Notes: generated from the letters alone by a model not told the origin. A stretch of 64,000 bases of DNA from Clarkia xantiana subsp. parviflora (GCA_036873135.1 JAPTYO010000010.1:21135772-21199771); one strand, 5' to 3'. Counted from the stretch's first letter, positions 44,801-56,899 are shown. Numbers and translations are program-made.

Positions 44801-47800
44801 CTAGCTAGTGTCTCCGTGGTTGTTCACCTCATCATCGTCTTCAGACCCCGAACTCACCCCCATCTCCTTCTCCGGACAACAGTCCAACTGTACACATTCT
44901 GCAGTTTCACATCCACTACTATAATCATGGCTCCTCCCCGCCCCCAACAATCCCACATCCTCCTTCTTCACCACATTCAACAGAAACCCATCCTGGATCC
45001 TCTCTGCCTGCACAACCTCCCCTTCTCCCACCATTAACCGAGAAGAAGATCTAGGGCTCGTTATCACTTCACACTCCAAGCTCTGCACAAAATCTATGAA
45101 CTTGGTTGCCGAAGCTGTCCTCATCAACGGCCCACCCGACCTCGTCCAACTACTCATCTCCGTGCTCTCCGATTCGCTGTCGCTCCCCTCGTGATTGTTC
45201 CCGCGGTGGTGCGTCCCACGGTACCTTGCCCCGTGGTGCATCGAGGAGGCAACCTCGTTGAGGATGTCTTCCTCGAGGGACCCAGTGGAGTTCTCTCGGG
45301 CGATGATGTTCCACGAAGGTATCCTTCTAGAAGCATTGAACCTCCCCGAGCTTGGGCCGTGGTAAGAAGTGGAAGAAGCAGCAGCAGCTGCTCTCTCGGC
45401 GCTGCGCCTGAGCCGCCTCATGTGGTTGAGAACCGCCACACACTCGTCGAGGGCGAGCTCAATGCCGCAATTGGCTTTAATGGTCGACAGCTTCTCCCAC
45501 GTGCACCGTCTTCCTTGATTGATTGCCTTCTGAAGCTCGATGTGAGTCGGGTTTTGTATAATCTTCAAGTACTATATAATAGTAAGTTGGACAATCTTTA
45601 AGAAATGCGATATAAAGCTCACTTTTTTAATAGGGTTAAGAACCTATAAACTGTCTGAAGTTTGCCTCCTGTGATATTGAATGTCTGAAGTTTCCCTTTT
45701 GTTGAAATTTAGTTTTCCAGTTAAATTTGACGGAATGATGTGAAATGTCGAAATTGCCCCTTATACTGTTATGTCGGTCAGTCACCACCCAACTCCGGCC
45801 GGACACCACCCTACTCCAGCTGGACACCACCCTACTTCGGCCGCCGGACAACACCCTACTTCGGCCGCCGAACACCACCCTACTCCGGCCGGACACCACC
45901 CTACTTCGGCCGCCGAACACCACCCTACTCCGGCCGGACACCACCCTACTTCGGCCGCCGGACACCACCCTACTTCGGCCGCCGGACACCAACCTACTTC
46001 GGCCGCCGGACACCAACCTACTCCGGCCGGACACCACCCTACTCCGGTCGGCCACCACCAACTAGGGGCAATTCTGGAATTTATTTTTTTATTAGGTCAT
46101 GTGCTTGTCACATGACCAAATTCTGTTAATTTTAACTGCAAATTTGCAAATTTAGACGGAGACATCAAATTTCAACAAAAGTGAAATTTCAGACATTCAA
46201 TATTAACATTTTAAACTCCAAACACCAAATCTCACATAAGACAGTTCTTAACCCTTTTTAATATTCGTAAAGGTAGTCAAGTGTTGTACCTGAGAAAATG
46301 TGGCGGGCATAACAACAGTAACATCGCCTTCCCAATCTTGAGCAAACAACTGGGCAACTCCTCCAAGTGGAAACCCGAGTTCTAGGATTTGGTTGAATCT
46401 ATGCTTGACTTCTAATTCCGCAAGATGAGCAAGCTAAGTTCCATACAAACAAGCAGCTACTTAACTAGACTAGTCAATATAACAACTTCAAAACCATATA
46501 TTCATCTTATAACAACAATGCATAAGCGAAGAACCAACAACAAATAATATGGGTTGGTTTTAAGATGAACAAACAAACCTTAGCAGCAAAGTTGCCTCCA
46601 TAGGCTCGAACAATATCCTTCAACCTCAAGAAGGGTGCGATATGTGGATTGGCCTGGCTCACAATGAAATGATTCACATTAAACAGCTCCTTGAGCTGAA
46701 TCATAGGCAGATCAATCTCCAGGCTTCCATCCCTCCACCGCCGCACCGATCCACCTGACCCCTCCTCAGGGTTCAAATTAAATGGCGGGTGGTACGGCAC
46801 AATTTGCCCACTCCTATCCTTGGCCATCAGCTCCTGAGCTTCAAAAAGCCCAGGAAATGCACAAGAAGCTGTCACAGCGCTCCAAATCACGACATGGGGC
46901 GATGTCAGGTAGTTAAGGCATCGGGGTGGTTCGTGTTTCCTAGGTGAGCAGACCGTGATCCCTAAAATCCGCCCTGTCATGTCATATGCTTCCTGGAAGG
47001 TAAGATTACTGGTTAGATTCCGAAGCATCCATTGCAGATGCCTGATTTCGTGGAGTGCCCGTTGGGCCATGACCCTTTTGACCACCGTGAAGATCCCGCC
47101 CATCTGGTCGAAGAACTGAAGGGACTGTAAAGAGTCCTCGAAGAAGCTCTGCAGCTCGGGCCAGGACCGGGTGGCAACCACAGCGCACATGATGGACCCC
47201 ACGCTTGATCCGGCTATTATCCGAGGCAGAAGCTTGTGCTCGACAAAGGTTTTGACAACGCCAATGTGGAAGGCGCCGAGGGAGGCTCCACCGCTGAGAA
47301 GCAATGCTGTTCGACCGAACGCATGCCGAGTCTCGTGCATAAAGGCCAGTTTCTCCTCCAATGAAAGCTCCTCCGAATCTGATTCACATACCTAGGGACA
47401 TAAAATTAATTGGTATATCGATTTGATTAGATTCTAATTTACTCTGTAGCATAATCCAGTTGATTAGGCGAAATAGATTCCATAATTTACTTTACCAGAC
47501 TCAAATTCTCTCAAGTGGACGAATGATGATATCATAAGATTGCAGAATAAATGGGGATTCATTCCACATACCATTTTGAGCTGGGTTGAGACCTCATCGA
47601 TGTAATCCTTGATGAGGCGGGGAACCTGGAGGCGACCCTTGTGAAGTTCAGGGTTGCACATATTGCCAAGGTTTCTAATCAGATCAGCTCTCATGCAGAA
47701 GATAATGTCCCTCAGAGATCCTTCCTGGCGACGATGGCGAAGCTCCTCGAGCTTGTTCCTCACAATTTCAACATCGTAAAGATCCGATTCGTTCATCTTC

Positions 47801-48177
47801 GGAGATTCTCTATCGAGCATCTTAGCTGCATGAGCCCACTCCTCGTATGTCAACGCGCTCCTCATCATGTTCCTCCAGAATTTCCTCCGGTAGGCCATCT
47901 CGGCCTTGACTTTCACATTGGCGTACCGTCTTAGGAAGAAGGCGATGGTCACCACCATGGCGAGTATGCCCTGAGGGTTCCGAGGGTGAAACCATGATAG
48001 AAGCGGAGACAGCAAGGTTCTTGCCCTAAGGATGTATTTCACCAGTAGGTGGAAGATCTGATGGCGTAGATGCGACATTGATCGGCAGAAAAGGATCCTC
48101 AGAGCAATTGTGCGGCCGAAGATGGTCGACGGACCGATCGAGAACCGATCGACGTTTGCCTCGTTGCTTATATCCAT
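44801..48177 (-). CDS. SDP1: SDP1-type patatin triacylglycerol lipase
   Basis: Hydrolyses stored triacylglycerol at the oil-body surface, releasing fatty acids for beta-oxidation during seedling growth. My join is 47572-48177, 46579-47391, 46290-46433, 44801-45571 (777 aa; Arabidopsis SDP1 is about 825). Exon 1 has the N-terminal domain with a hydrophobic stretch ([13 protein letters not shown], about residue 70). The patatin domain in exon 2 has the oxyanion loop [10 protein letters not shown], the nucleophile elbow AGSSVGS (GxSxG) and the catalytic Asp in [11 protein letters not shown]. Exon 3 continues '[19 protein letters not shown]'. The C-terminal exon is acidic, Ser-rich and ends ...VNNHGDTS. 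No breaks. The intron between exons 3 and 4 is enlarged by a fold-back element (45633-46254). Its close homolog SDP1-LIKE cannot be excluded. Confidence 0.92.
45633..46254. mobile_element. Fold-back element G (GGGTTAA family) in an SDP1 intron
   Basis: 622 bp from GGGTTAAGAACCTATAAACTGTCTG to the inverse ending GACAGTTCTTAACCC. The 9-bp flanks TTTTTAATA are exact (45624-45632 and 46255-46263). A GTCATGTG...CACATGAC pair lies near 46095-46117. The element lies in the middle of the last SDP1 intron, clear of both splice sites. Confidence 0.9.
45780..46055 (+). repeat. GC-rich minisatellite (units of about 21 and 24 bp)
   Basis: About eleven units of 'ccaccctactccggccggaca' (21 bp) or 'ccaccctacttcggccgccgg' plus 'aca' (24 bp) alternate. 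All frames are open because the unit lengths are multiples of three, which creates long proline/threonine-rich frames on both strands. These are artefacts of the repeat, not genes. Confidence 0.85.
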
Positions 48178-49337
48178 TTGAAATTCAACAAAATTGACAG
48201 AGCTTAATTAATTCGGGAGAGACGAACGGATTGCAGCAAAATCGTAAATCTTAAGCATGTATATTATAAGAATTTGAGACAAAAGCAAGATTCAGAGTAA
48301 CGAGATATATACGAAGCTCCAACTCAAAACCCAGAAAATTCAATTGACAGTCGCGAAACAATAATCAATGGCATCTAGAATTTGGATATAATGGGGAGTG
48401 GCGGTGCATAGGAAAGCGTGAAGAGATAAAGAAATGGGAGGAGTATGGGCGGGAGAGACACGCAAGAGTCTGAATCAGCAGTATGGAAGAATGAGGAAAA
48501 CAATATAATCATCAATATTCTAATCTTCATACGGAATTGGAGGCGTCCATGGCTTTCTTTCTTTCTTCTTTCTGCTGCTGCCTGACAAAACTCGAATATA
48601 GGGGTTTAACGATTTGGGTGTTTTATAGCATGTCTACTATTAGTATTATTATGTCATCAACAGAATTCAAAGTATGCACATATACGACAATACGAGGAAG
48701 ACCATGCCATGCCATGCCATGACAGTGTTTATCAATTACGTGCTTGGGATACAACAAGTTGGTTGGTACCTTCACGTTCCTCCTAACATTTTGGGTTTGT
48801 AATTCTTATGATGTTTTCCAATAATTTTGCCCACCTACGACCAACCTCTTTCACACGTTCCAATTTGAATGATAGTAAATGATTGAAGCTACTCCTCACT
48901 TACTCGAAATTGGATCTGTTTTATATTCGAATTCGACTCGTTAAATTTTAAATAGTGACTAATTAGTTTTTTTTCTGGTACAGAGTGGAGTACGAGTTCA
49001 TTTATACTCGTCGAGAGGTTCACGAGCCTATTAGAATTTTGTGAGTGCTAAAAGTCTATTTAAGTTGAGTCCAAACTTATTCGAATTTTATATATAATAT
49101 TAAATATATATTTAATTGCAGACTCACAAACTAGAAACTCGTCATATCCTTAACCTTTGAAAAAGCGAGTCAAGTTCGAGCTCGAATTTAGGTGAATTAT
49201 AATTTAACAAAACAATTTTAAACTTAGCGAGTACAGTCGAGATCAAATTTAAAAAAATCGTATTCTATTGAGTTTAAGCTCAAATAAAATAATTCAAGTA
49301 AGTTTGTCAATGAAAGTATGAGTTATTTGATGGGTCT
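48178..49337. other. SDP1 upstream region and AT-rich spacer
   Basis: 48178-48540 is probably the 5' UTR and promoter of SDP1. From there to the LTR I see no supported gene; a CCATG microsatellite (about 48700-48722) is the only ordered feature. Confidence 0.5.
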
Positions 49338-50132
49338 TGTTGGGATCAAAATGACGTGGTCTTGGAACTTCGAGTAGTGGACTTCTAAGTCTCGCCGGGA
49401 GCTAGCTCACTCAGGTATCTTTCTTGGTCGCGTGGACACTTAGTTTCCTTTGGTGGCTTTGTGCTAGGCGAGGACCTGAAAAGAGGTGGGGATGGCCCCT
49501 GATTCCACTCCGAAGCTTAAGTCAGTAATGGATATTGAGAGAATAATATAGAATAATTGATAGATCTTAGAACTCCAACCAGATAATGAAAGTGAGTCCC
49601 TATTTATAGGGAAAATGTTACCGACTTCGTGGGGCGGTTACCTTATGGGGAGGGTTTTGTCCAGAGTCGGCTTATGTAGGTGACAAGCAGGTCGCCATCT
49701 CATCATTCTTAGACAAGAAGGTTTCTTCCTTCAACAGTGGAAGCAGGTCGCCACCTGTACCTTTCCTTAGGAGGAAGGTTTACTGCTGGGGCGATGGAAG
49801 TAGGTCGCCACCTGTACCTTTCTTTAGGAGGAAGGTTTACTTCTAAGGCGGTGGAAGCAGGTCGCCACTTGTACCTTTCCTTAGGATGAATGTTTACTTC
49901 TAAAAGAGCTTTTAAAGGTCGACTCGACTTACTCTTTAAAATAGAGGTCTGGTAGCTTGGTCACTTCTATCTTTATTAATCATGTTCTGAAGGTCGACTT
50001 CCTCAAAAGATGAAAGTCGACCTTTTACCTTTGTTTCACCATTCCAAACAAGGTTGGTCGTCGGTTCGTCAATCTCGCCAATAAACGTACTTGGCTTTAT
50101 TCTAGTCTTTGTCGTTTAATCGTAACCCAACA
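49338..50132 (-). repeat. Gypsy-type LTR (795 bp), TGTTGGG...CCCAACA
   Basis: The ends TGTTGGG and CCCAACA are perfect 7-bp inverses. A CTATTTATAGGG TATA-like box (minus strand) lies near 49600. Directly to the right, the plus strand reads CTTGCCCCCGAGA, i.e. a minus-strand purine tract, so this is the 3' LTR of a leftward-reading element. No partner LTR is in the window. Confidence 0.72.
49682..49915. repeat. About 61-bp tandem repeat inside the LTR, four copies
   Basis: Units of 'gcaggtcgccacctgtacct' plus 'ttccttaggaggaaggttta' plus a variable tail recur four times with increasing divergence toward the left. Such enhancer-like repeats are common in LTRs; no function is shown here. Confidence 0.8.
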
Positions 50133-51118
50133 CTTGCCCCCGAGACTTAAGTCGTCAGCTTCATTTATGAAGAGGAGATCTTGAGTCGAGTATAATTCTT
50201 GAACATGTTCGAGCGAGATTCTGTCTCTATTAGTTCACTTAACCTCAGTTGGATGGGCTAAAAGAGGATACCTTTAGTCGAGGCGAGATGCTAGTCCCTA
50301 TGGCTTTCATAACCGTTGGTCTGGGAGAAGCTAGAGAGTCACTTTAAGAATTCTTTTGACAGGTGTACGGTAACTGCTATATTGCCAGTAGACAAACCAA
50401 TGAATGATCGTCCTCGGGAAAGCTTCCTTGGGAAGTTACCTCCCTCTGGGAATGTTTTGGGTATAATTACTGCCCCCCCCCCCCCCCCCCCCCACCCCAC
50501 CCCACCCCCCACCTTCCTCTATTTCTTTGTTTTCCCCGTTGATTTGGTTGGACTTTATCCAGGCGATTCAACGTAATCATCGTCAGGTCATGGCGCGAGC
50601 TTCTTCTGCCCCCCCCCCCCCATCTAAGGAGGCCAATAGCGGAGCGTCTATCGATACTCCTATCGACGTTGATGCCATTCCTTCAGTTGCAAAGTCACCT
50701 CCAAGACGGTCTCCGAATGAAGGCGAGATGAAGAATACCCTCGTCGTTCCAACCAGGATAAGGGTACTTGGCGGAAAGGAAGGCGGGGTGGGGATTCATC
50801 TTCTTCATCAACCGATCCATCCCCGCCTCGCGCTGAGGCGCCACCACCTTGTGTCGGGTCATCGAATCGCCCACCTCCTCAAACTGGAGCGTCCACTCGA
50901 CTGTTCCCTTCTCATGCTGAGGCGTCTTCTAGTGACCCTCCAAGTTATGGAGGTCCTCATTTTACCTGGGACATGATGTTTAGCCAATCTGCTAATTTTT
51001 CAAAGGATCTGAATCCTCTTCACTTTTTGCAGGGGTATTGTCTTAAAGAAGGGCACTCGATCGTCAATCCGGATTTGGCTCTTCATTTATTGAATGCTTC
51101 CATCCCTCCTCAGGATTA
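50133..51118 (+). pseudogene. Internal fragment with an antisense-type ORF (Tat/Ogre-like?)
   Basis: Plus-strand coding-like sequence runs against the element orientation: from about 50590 MARASSAPPPPSKEANSGAS and IDTPIDVDAIP, then after a frame change 'DPSPPRAEAPPPCVGSSNRP', then DMMFSQSANF and LQGYCLKEGHSIVNPDLALH before a stop. Poly-C tracts (about 50472-50493 and 50611-50622) lie in it. Plant Tat-lineage elements carry an antisense ORF next to the 3' LTR, and this position fits; the identity of the protein is unknown to me. Confidence 0.4.
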
Positions 51119-51146
51119 GGCCGGAGCAAAAAACCCAAGATTAAAT

Positions 51147-52035
51147 TAGGGCGGAGCAAAAAAAACCGGCAAACCCGAATTCCCGAAAAACCCGTCTTAG
51201 CCTGTCCTGAAAAGCCCGTCCTGAAATTTGGCCAGAGCTCGTATGGGAAGGACTTTTACTCCCAACTACGGATAGGGCTAAGGCTTTTTTCAAAAAATCA
51301 TGAAAGTCCAGGATGTCCCGAATGTACCTAGTTATTTACCCTAAGTCAACAATTTACAACTTAAATAATCTAATTATACTTAAACTAGATGAATATAAAA
51401 TAAAATAAAATAAAGCATAATTAGTAAGTAACTAACGTAGCTTCATTTCTTTCTTCGTTAAGATATCGTAAACTGTCTGAACATTCAGTTTTAGTTTTTC
51501 CTTTAAATATTCTTTGTATTATATCATTTATTTATAGTTTTAGATTTTACCATTAATTAAATCTTCAACTCTTTTCAAGTGATGGAGCGGTTGGACTTGA
51601 TTTGGAGCTGACTTGGAGTTTGAGTTGATTTGGAGCTGCGTTGAGACTTGAGCTTGAATGCTAGTATTCGTATTGTAGAACTTAATCTACGTGTGCGAAC
51701 TTAATGAATTGTTTGTGAACTTGATGTATGTGATCGTGAATTCGATGTATGTGTTGGTGAATTCAATGTATGTGTTTGTGAAATTTGATGAATGCTTGAA
51801 CTTGGATTTGTATTTGAGTTGAAAATTACGATTTATTTTCATTTTTAGGTGTAAACTAGGATTGTCCGTAGCCCGTTCCGAATTTGAAAAGTCTCGATCA
51901 AGTAGGGACTTTTTCAAATGTTTAAGATAGGGTTACCCCGGTTAGGGCTAGAGACGGTTGTGGAAAATCTCGTAAACTAGGGCTAGAGACATTTTCTTAA
52001 AAAAATCCCGCCCGTTTGTTCCGAACTCATCCCTA
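51147..52035. mobile_element. hAT-type MITE (889 bp)
   Basis: Ends TAGGGCGGAGC and the inverse-like GAACTCATCCCTA, with flanks GATTAAAT/GGTTAAAT matching at 7 of 8 (51139-51146 and 52036-52043). Subterminal CCCGAAAA/CCCGTC units resemble 8764-9315 and 60519-61218. Inside, a 21-bp tandem repeat ('gtatgtgttggtgaattcaat') occurs near 51720-51780. Just outside, 51117-51136 is a partial second copy of the left tip. Confidence 0.72.
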
Positions 52036-52523
52036 GGTTAAATCCACGTACAAGTCTAGGCAAAAAAAAAAATCCACGTAGAAGTGATGGTTAAATTACT
52101 GTAATATAACCACTAGAGCCTAGAGGGGTTATGGGCTGTTCATAAATCATACCGTATCCGACTTTTCCTTTAAAAAGGAAAATAAGTCCAACAGAAATAC
52201 CCGCTCCGTGGCGTCCCGAGCTATAACTCTAGTTCATTTATTTATGTTATAGAACCAACAACAAATCAAAATACATACAGAAGAAAAAAAAAATTAATAT
52301 AGTCACTTTGTATCTAATATTAATGTAAAAAAAATAACAAATAAATTTAAATAATTACATGTGGCAAAATTAACAATTTAGATATTAAAGAAATTTAACT
52401 ATAAATGTTTAATATTGTGGTACGTGACACATTTAATAATGATTGCAATATTTTAAAAAAAAAATAAATCAACATTATTAATTATATTTGTTACGTATAA
52501 TTAATTTATTAATTATTATTAAA

Positions 52524-53162
52524 CTAGCCACTTACCCCGCGCACCGCGCGGGAAAATTTTCAAATAAAATTTAAGTTATTTTAATTTGTTGAGTATGCAA
52601 CACAATTTGAAAATTTTACTATATTTTTTGGATAAAAATTAATTAATAGTAATCCATTACTTTAATCAATGTATTTAATACTAACTATTATTTAAAATAT
52701 ATTGTTTATCAATGTATTTAATACTAACTATTATTTAAAATATATTGGCAAAAAAAAACTATTATTTAAAATATATCATAGTAGTGAAATAATCAACTTT
52801 ATATATCATTTTTATAAGTCTATAATTAATATAGTATAAAATTCGAGGTAAGAAAATTATGTTTAGCGTTAAAAAGGTCTTAAAAAATAAAATCTTTAGA
52901 ATTGAATTTGAGAAATAAAAATAATTTGAGGATTTTCATAGACATTAGAGAATTCAATGCATTCTCACTTTTTCTTTACGATGTAATTTTTAAGGTAAGT
53001 GGATAAATTAATGCAGCATGAGTGTCAATAGATTTTAGGGTTTAGTTATCTATGGGATATTATTATTATTATTATTTTCAAAATTAGAAAAAAAGTATAT
53101 TTATAAAATATTTTGAATATTATAAACGGATTGATACAAATTTCTGCGGGATTTAATATAGA
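52524..53162 (-). mobile_element. Possible small Helitron (minus strand)
   Basis: On the minus strand a strong hairpin CCCGCGCGGTGCGCGGGG is followed by TAAGTGG and CTAG, then T, a good Helitron 3' end at 52524. A candidate 5' end, A then TCTATATTAAATCC, is at 53162, giving 639 bp. The 3' end is convincing; the 5' end could lie elsewhere. Confidence 0.4.
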
Positions 53163-53977
53163 TATTTAGTGTAAATTTACATTGAATAAACACTTTAGAC
53201 CAAAAGTAAGAGTTGTTGAAAGTAGAATTTAAAAAGTAATACTATAATATGCTTTAAAGATGTATATTAATCTCTTATTTTATTTTATTTATTTTAAAAA
53301 ATAATTTTGTTCACTTCAATTACGTATGAACCATGGTCTCCCTCTCCCCTTAGACATTCATTTCAATACCTGCTAGGTGTTCAATAGCATTATCTATGGC
53401 GAACTAAATAATAATATGCCATTCATGCAAGGCTAGTACTCGAGAACAAAATAATGCGTAAATTACAACATTTTTTTACTAAATATTGTATAATCATCTC
53501 GATTCAAATAAATTATGAAACAATTCACAATATACATATAAAAAAAAAATCATATTATATATAGCATTAGTCGACACAAACCCAATCTTATTCTTTTCCG
53601 CTTCACCACCGATAGTGACGTCGATAAGTAGTTCATTTTCAAAACCCTAAATAATGGGTCCGCCTTGTTTTAATTCACCATGTCAAAGAATTCTTCTTCG
53701 TTGTGTAAAGTCTTCTTCTTTGCCTTCATTAGTGCTACTGTACTGATTTCTTCGGTCCAAGTCGACGCTCTTAACTTTTTTTCAATTTAAAATTGTCAAT
53801 TACTAAGAAAGATAGGTACGGCATAGCTATTTGCCTCCATTACTACTGAACAAATCAACATATAATTAAAAACATATATATTATTGTAGTTAAATAAATG
53901 CTGAACGTAAAATAATAATTAAGTTGATGATGCAAATTACATGAGACACTAATCAATTCTTATATATTATATTTACA
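53163..53977. other. AT-rich stretch, no gene seen
   Basis: Very AT-rich sequence with no supported frame. A short GC-richer piece near 53670-53780 ('gtgtaaagtcttcttctttg' and following) may be a relic of coding or leader sequence, unidentified. Confidence 0.5.
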
Positions 53978-56899
53978 CTAGATAATTGACGCGCGCTTTG
54001 CGCAAAGTGTACAATTTGCTCAAATTATCGTTGTAAAATATATGCTAACTATAAATGTCAAAATATTATAAATATAGATATAAAAAACTAAATAAATTAC
54101 ATATCACTTTTAAATCAAATAGTGTATTAATAATAAAAATTCAACGTAAAAATTGAAGATGCTTTTATTATTATTTTATATATAATTTCGATTAATATTA
54201 TTTAACTTAATTTTTTGGAGAAATATTTTGTAATGCTACCATTTTTTATATAATGGGTACATTGCTTCTTTGGAACATTTGTCTTCACAAAAAATTGTAT
54301 CTAAATATAAATAATTATATTGACAAAAATATATATTTTATTTATATTTAAATACTTGTATGGTTTTTTATTTTATGTATTTTAACTATTTGATTTGTTT
54401 TTCTTTTATCTTCTTTCATGTTTTTAAATTTATGAAGTTAAATTTTAGTTATGTATTGGCTAAAAGATATATTAAGCACAATATATTTAATGTAGTTTTA
54501 TTGTTTCGTTATTTATTTAATAATTTTTTTTCGGATAAGTATTTTTTTATCCTTTCTTATTTTAATTCTTAATTTTTATGTTCCACATGTTAGTGAAAGT
54601 TTCTAAAGTAATATACGATGTGCAAAATTTATATTTATCTACTATTATGTGCAAGACTTAATTTATTTAATTTGTAACCGTAGCGGAAATTGATTTATTT
54701 TGGATTTTTTTCGATGTTTATTATTAACATACCCAATATTATTTTGTTAAAAAAATTGTTAACTTTTTTTTATTTATATATATATATTAAACACTTATAT
54801 TTCATGAGAAAAATACTTATATAATCATATTATTAATCGTTTTTCATCCTAAAGTTATTTTTGTTCAGTTTAAAATGAAATATGTTTAAAAAATTTATAA
54901 ATGCTTTACCATATCATCATTTTTATCAAAATAGGAATCTTCTTTTTTTACGAATTTAGTCATGAAACCAAGTTTCTCACTTAATACATTTTTAATAAAA
55001 TCATTAAAACAGTGGCACAAAATTTCACTTATATCGAGAGTCTAATTTTGAAAATTTAGTTAAAAAACTATTTAATTAATTTAATATAGTACATTTGAAA
55101 ATTTTAGTATGTATTTTATTCGTCCTAATATTAGTGGGTAAAAATTTATTACTATTAATAAATACTTATTTCTTAATAATATATTTATAATATCATATTA
55201 CAACAATAATAATTAGTAATCCAATATTTAATACTATTACAGTTTATTTGACACAACTTAATATAGAAAATTGGCATTTAATTATTCATGGAAAAAAATA
55301 TTTTATTAATACGACAAAACCATAAACATTCCTAGTTTTGTACTAATTTCGTTTTTTTCCAAAAAAATATTAAATTTGTTCTATTCATGTTACAATCTTC
55401 AATTTAATCGCTACATAATGATATTGCTATAATCAGTCTTAATAATAGTATTGATTTTTTTTTTTTCAATTATTACCATCATCAAGTTTTAAGAATTTCT
55501 AATTATAATGGTTAATTAATGTGGCCAATTTTTTTAATGTTGGATCAATATATGTAACAGACCCTTTATGTAATTAACTATATGGGTGCTCGATTATATC
55601 GATGAGTAAAAGAAATTTATATGTTAAAGGAAATTTTGGATTCACTAATTTAAAATTATTAATTAAGAATATATATTACATTGTAATAAACGCTAATTAA
55701 ACCCTAGCTCTACAAATGTAGATTTTTTTTTTAATATATATTGAGATATACACTTATTGAGATGAAAAATAACCAGTTCAAAGTGTCGTTGAAACTCATA
55801 TCTCAATCGATTTAAAGAAGACGAAATTAAGAGAAAAATATGTCGATGGAGAATTCGTGAGTTTCTTTGTTTGTACTTTAATATTCAATTACATCAATAG
55901 TTTTACTTGATTTTCTAAAATATAAATTTCAGCATGGTCGAAATCTAATGTTTGATCAATTTCTTACCAGCCAATTTCTTTAACTTTATGTATAGCTTCT
56001 CAATATCTGCTTCATATCTAGTAATTGTTGTGAGTTTGTCCATACAATGAACATGTTCGATAATGAATGGTACTTCCCTAGGCAGATTAGGTACAAACTT
56101 GGACCGGTTGAGAACTCCAAGGGGAATCAGAGATTGAGTGAGAGAAGAACATTGCGGGATTGGATTGTGCCAATTCGAATAGTAGAAGGGCTGTCTGTCG
56201 TAGGGTTAGATGGAAGATTAGATTACTCAAGAGATGTCTTGGATTGTGACTTGGCATACTGCGTTTTTTAATAGATGATCGACGTGGTTACAATATTGGT
56301 TTTGCGTATTACCACATTCTCATTGAGCAATGTCTCCATTTCTATATGTAAGTAATAAAAAGAATAACAAAGTTGTAATATCAATTTGTATGATTTTTTT
56401 TTTTAAATTATGTTCTAATTCTTTGTTCTTTTATTCTTCCATTTAGTGTAATTTTCTAAAGTGATTTGTTGGATGTAAAATTTACACTTTTATATTATTA
56501 GGGTTCAACACTTAATTTGAGTAAATATATTTGTTCTAATTCTTTGTTGTTTTATTATTATTATTATTATTAGTGTACTTTTATTTCTAAAGTAAACTAT
56601 TGGGTGTTTTCTAAAATGATTTGTTGAGTGCAGAATTTACATTTTTATATAATTAAGGTGCAACACTTAATTTGATTAATTATTTTAGTGTAACCGACCC
56701 TAAGAGTGAATGTGGAGATTTTGATTAAATCTAAAGCTCCATGTGGATGATAGAGAATATTGACATATATGTAACTCACTAAGAAAATGATATGGACCAA
56801 TTAAATTGAGTCATTTTAACACATATGTGAGAGAAAATGTAGTTAAAAAATTACTTGTCAAGATTATGTTAGACCTTTTAGAATTATTATATATATAGA
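53978..56899 (-). mobile_element. Putative non-autonomous Helitron, 2,922 bp
   Basis: Read on the minus strand it begins TCTATATATATAATAATTCT after an A (complement of 56900) and ends CTTTGCGCAAAG...GCGCG (hairpin), a short AT spacer and CTAG (53978-53981) followed by T. These are the Helitron end rules, and the 5' tip resembles the one at 10229. The interior is AT-rich with one GC-richer block (about 55990-56280) that has a 74-aa plus-strand frame of unknown identity. No Rep/helicase found. Confidence 0.55.

Noticed and set aside
45636..46129. Several 100-140 aa frames on both strands in the SDP1 intron
   Set aside because: They come from minisatellite units whose lengths are multiples of three; the low-complexity product and open frames on both strands mark artefacts.
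50472..50493. Run of about 22 C as a possible structural element
   Set aside because: Most likely a simple homopolymer in decayed retrotransposon DNA and prone to sequencing error.
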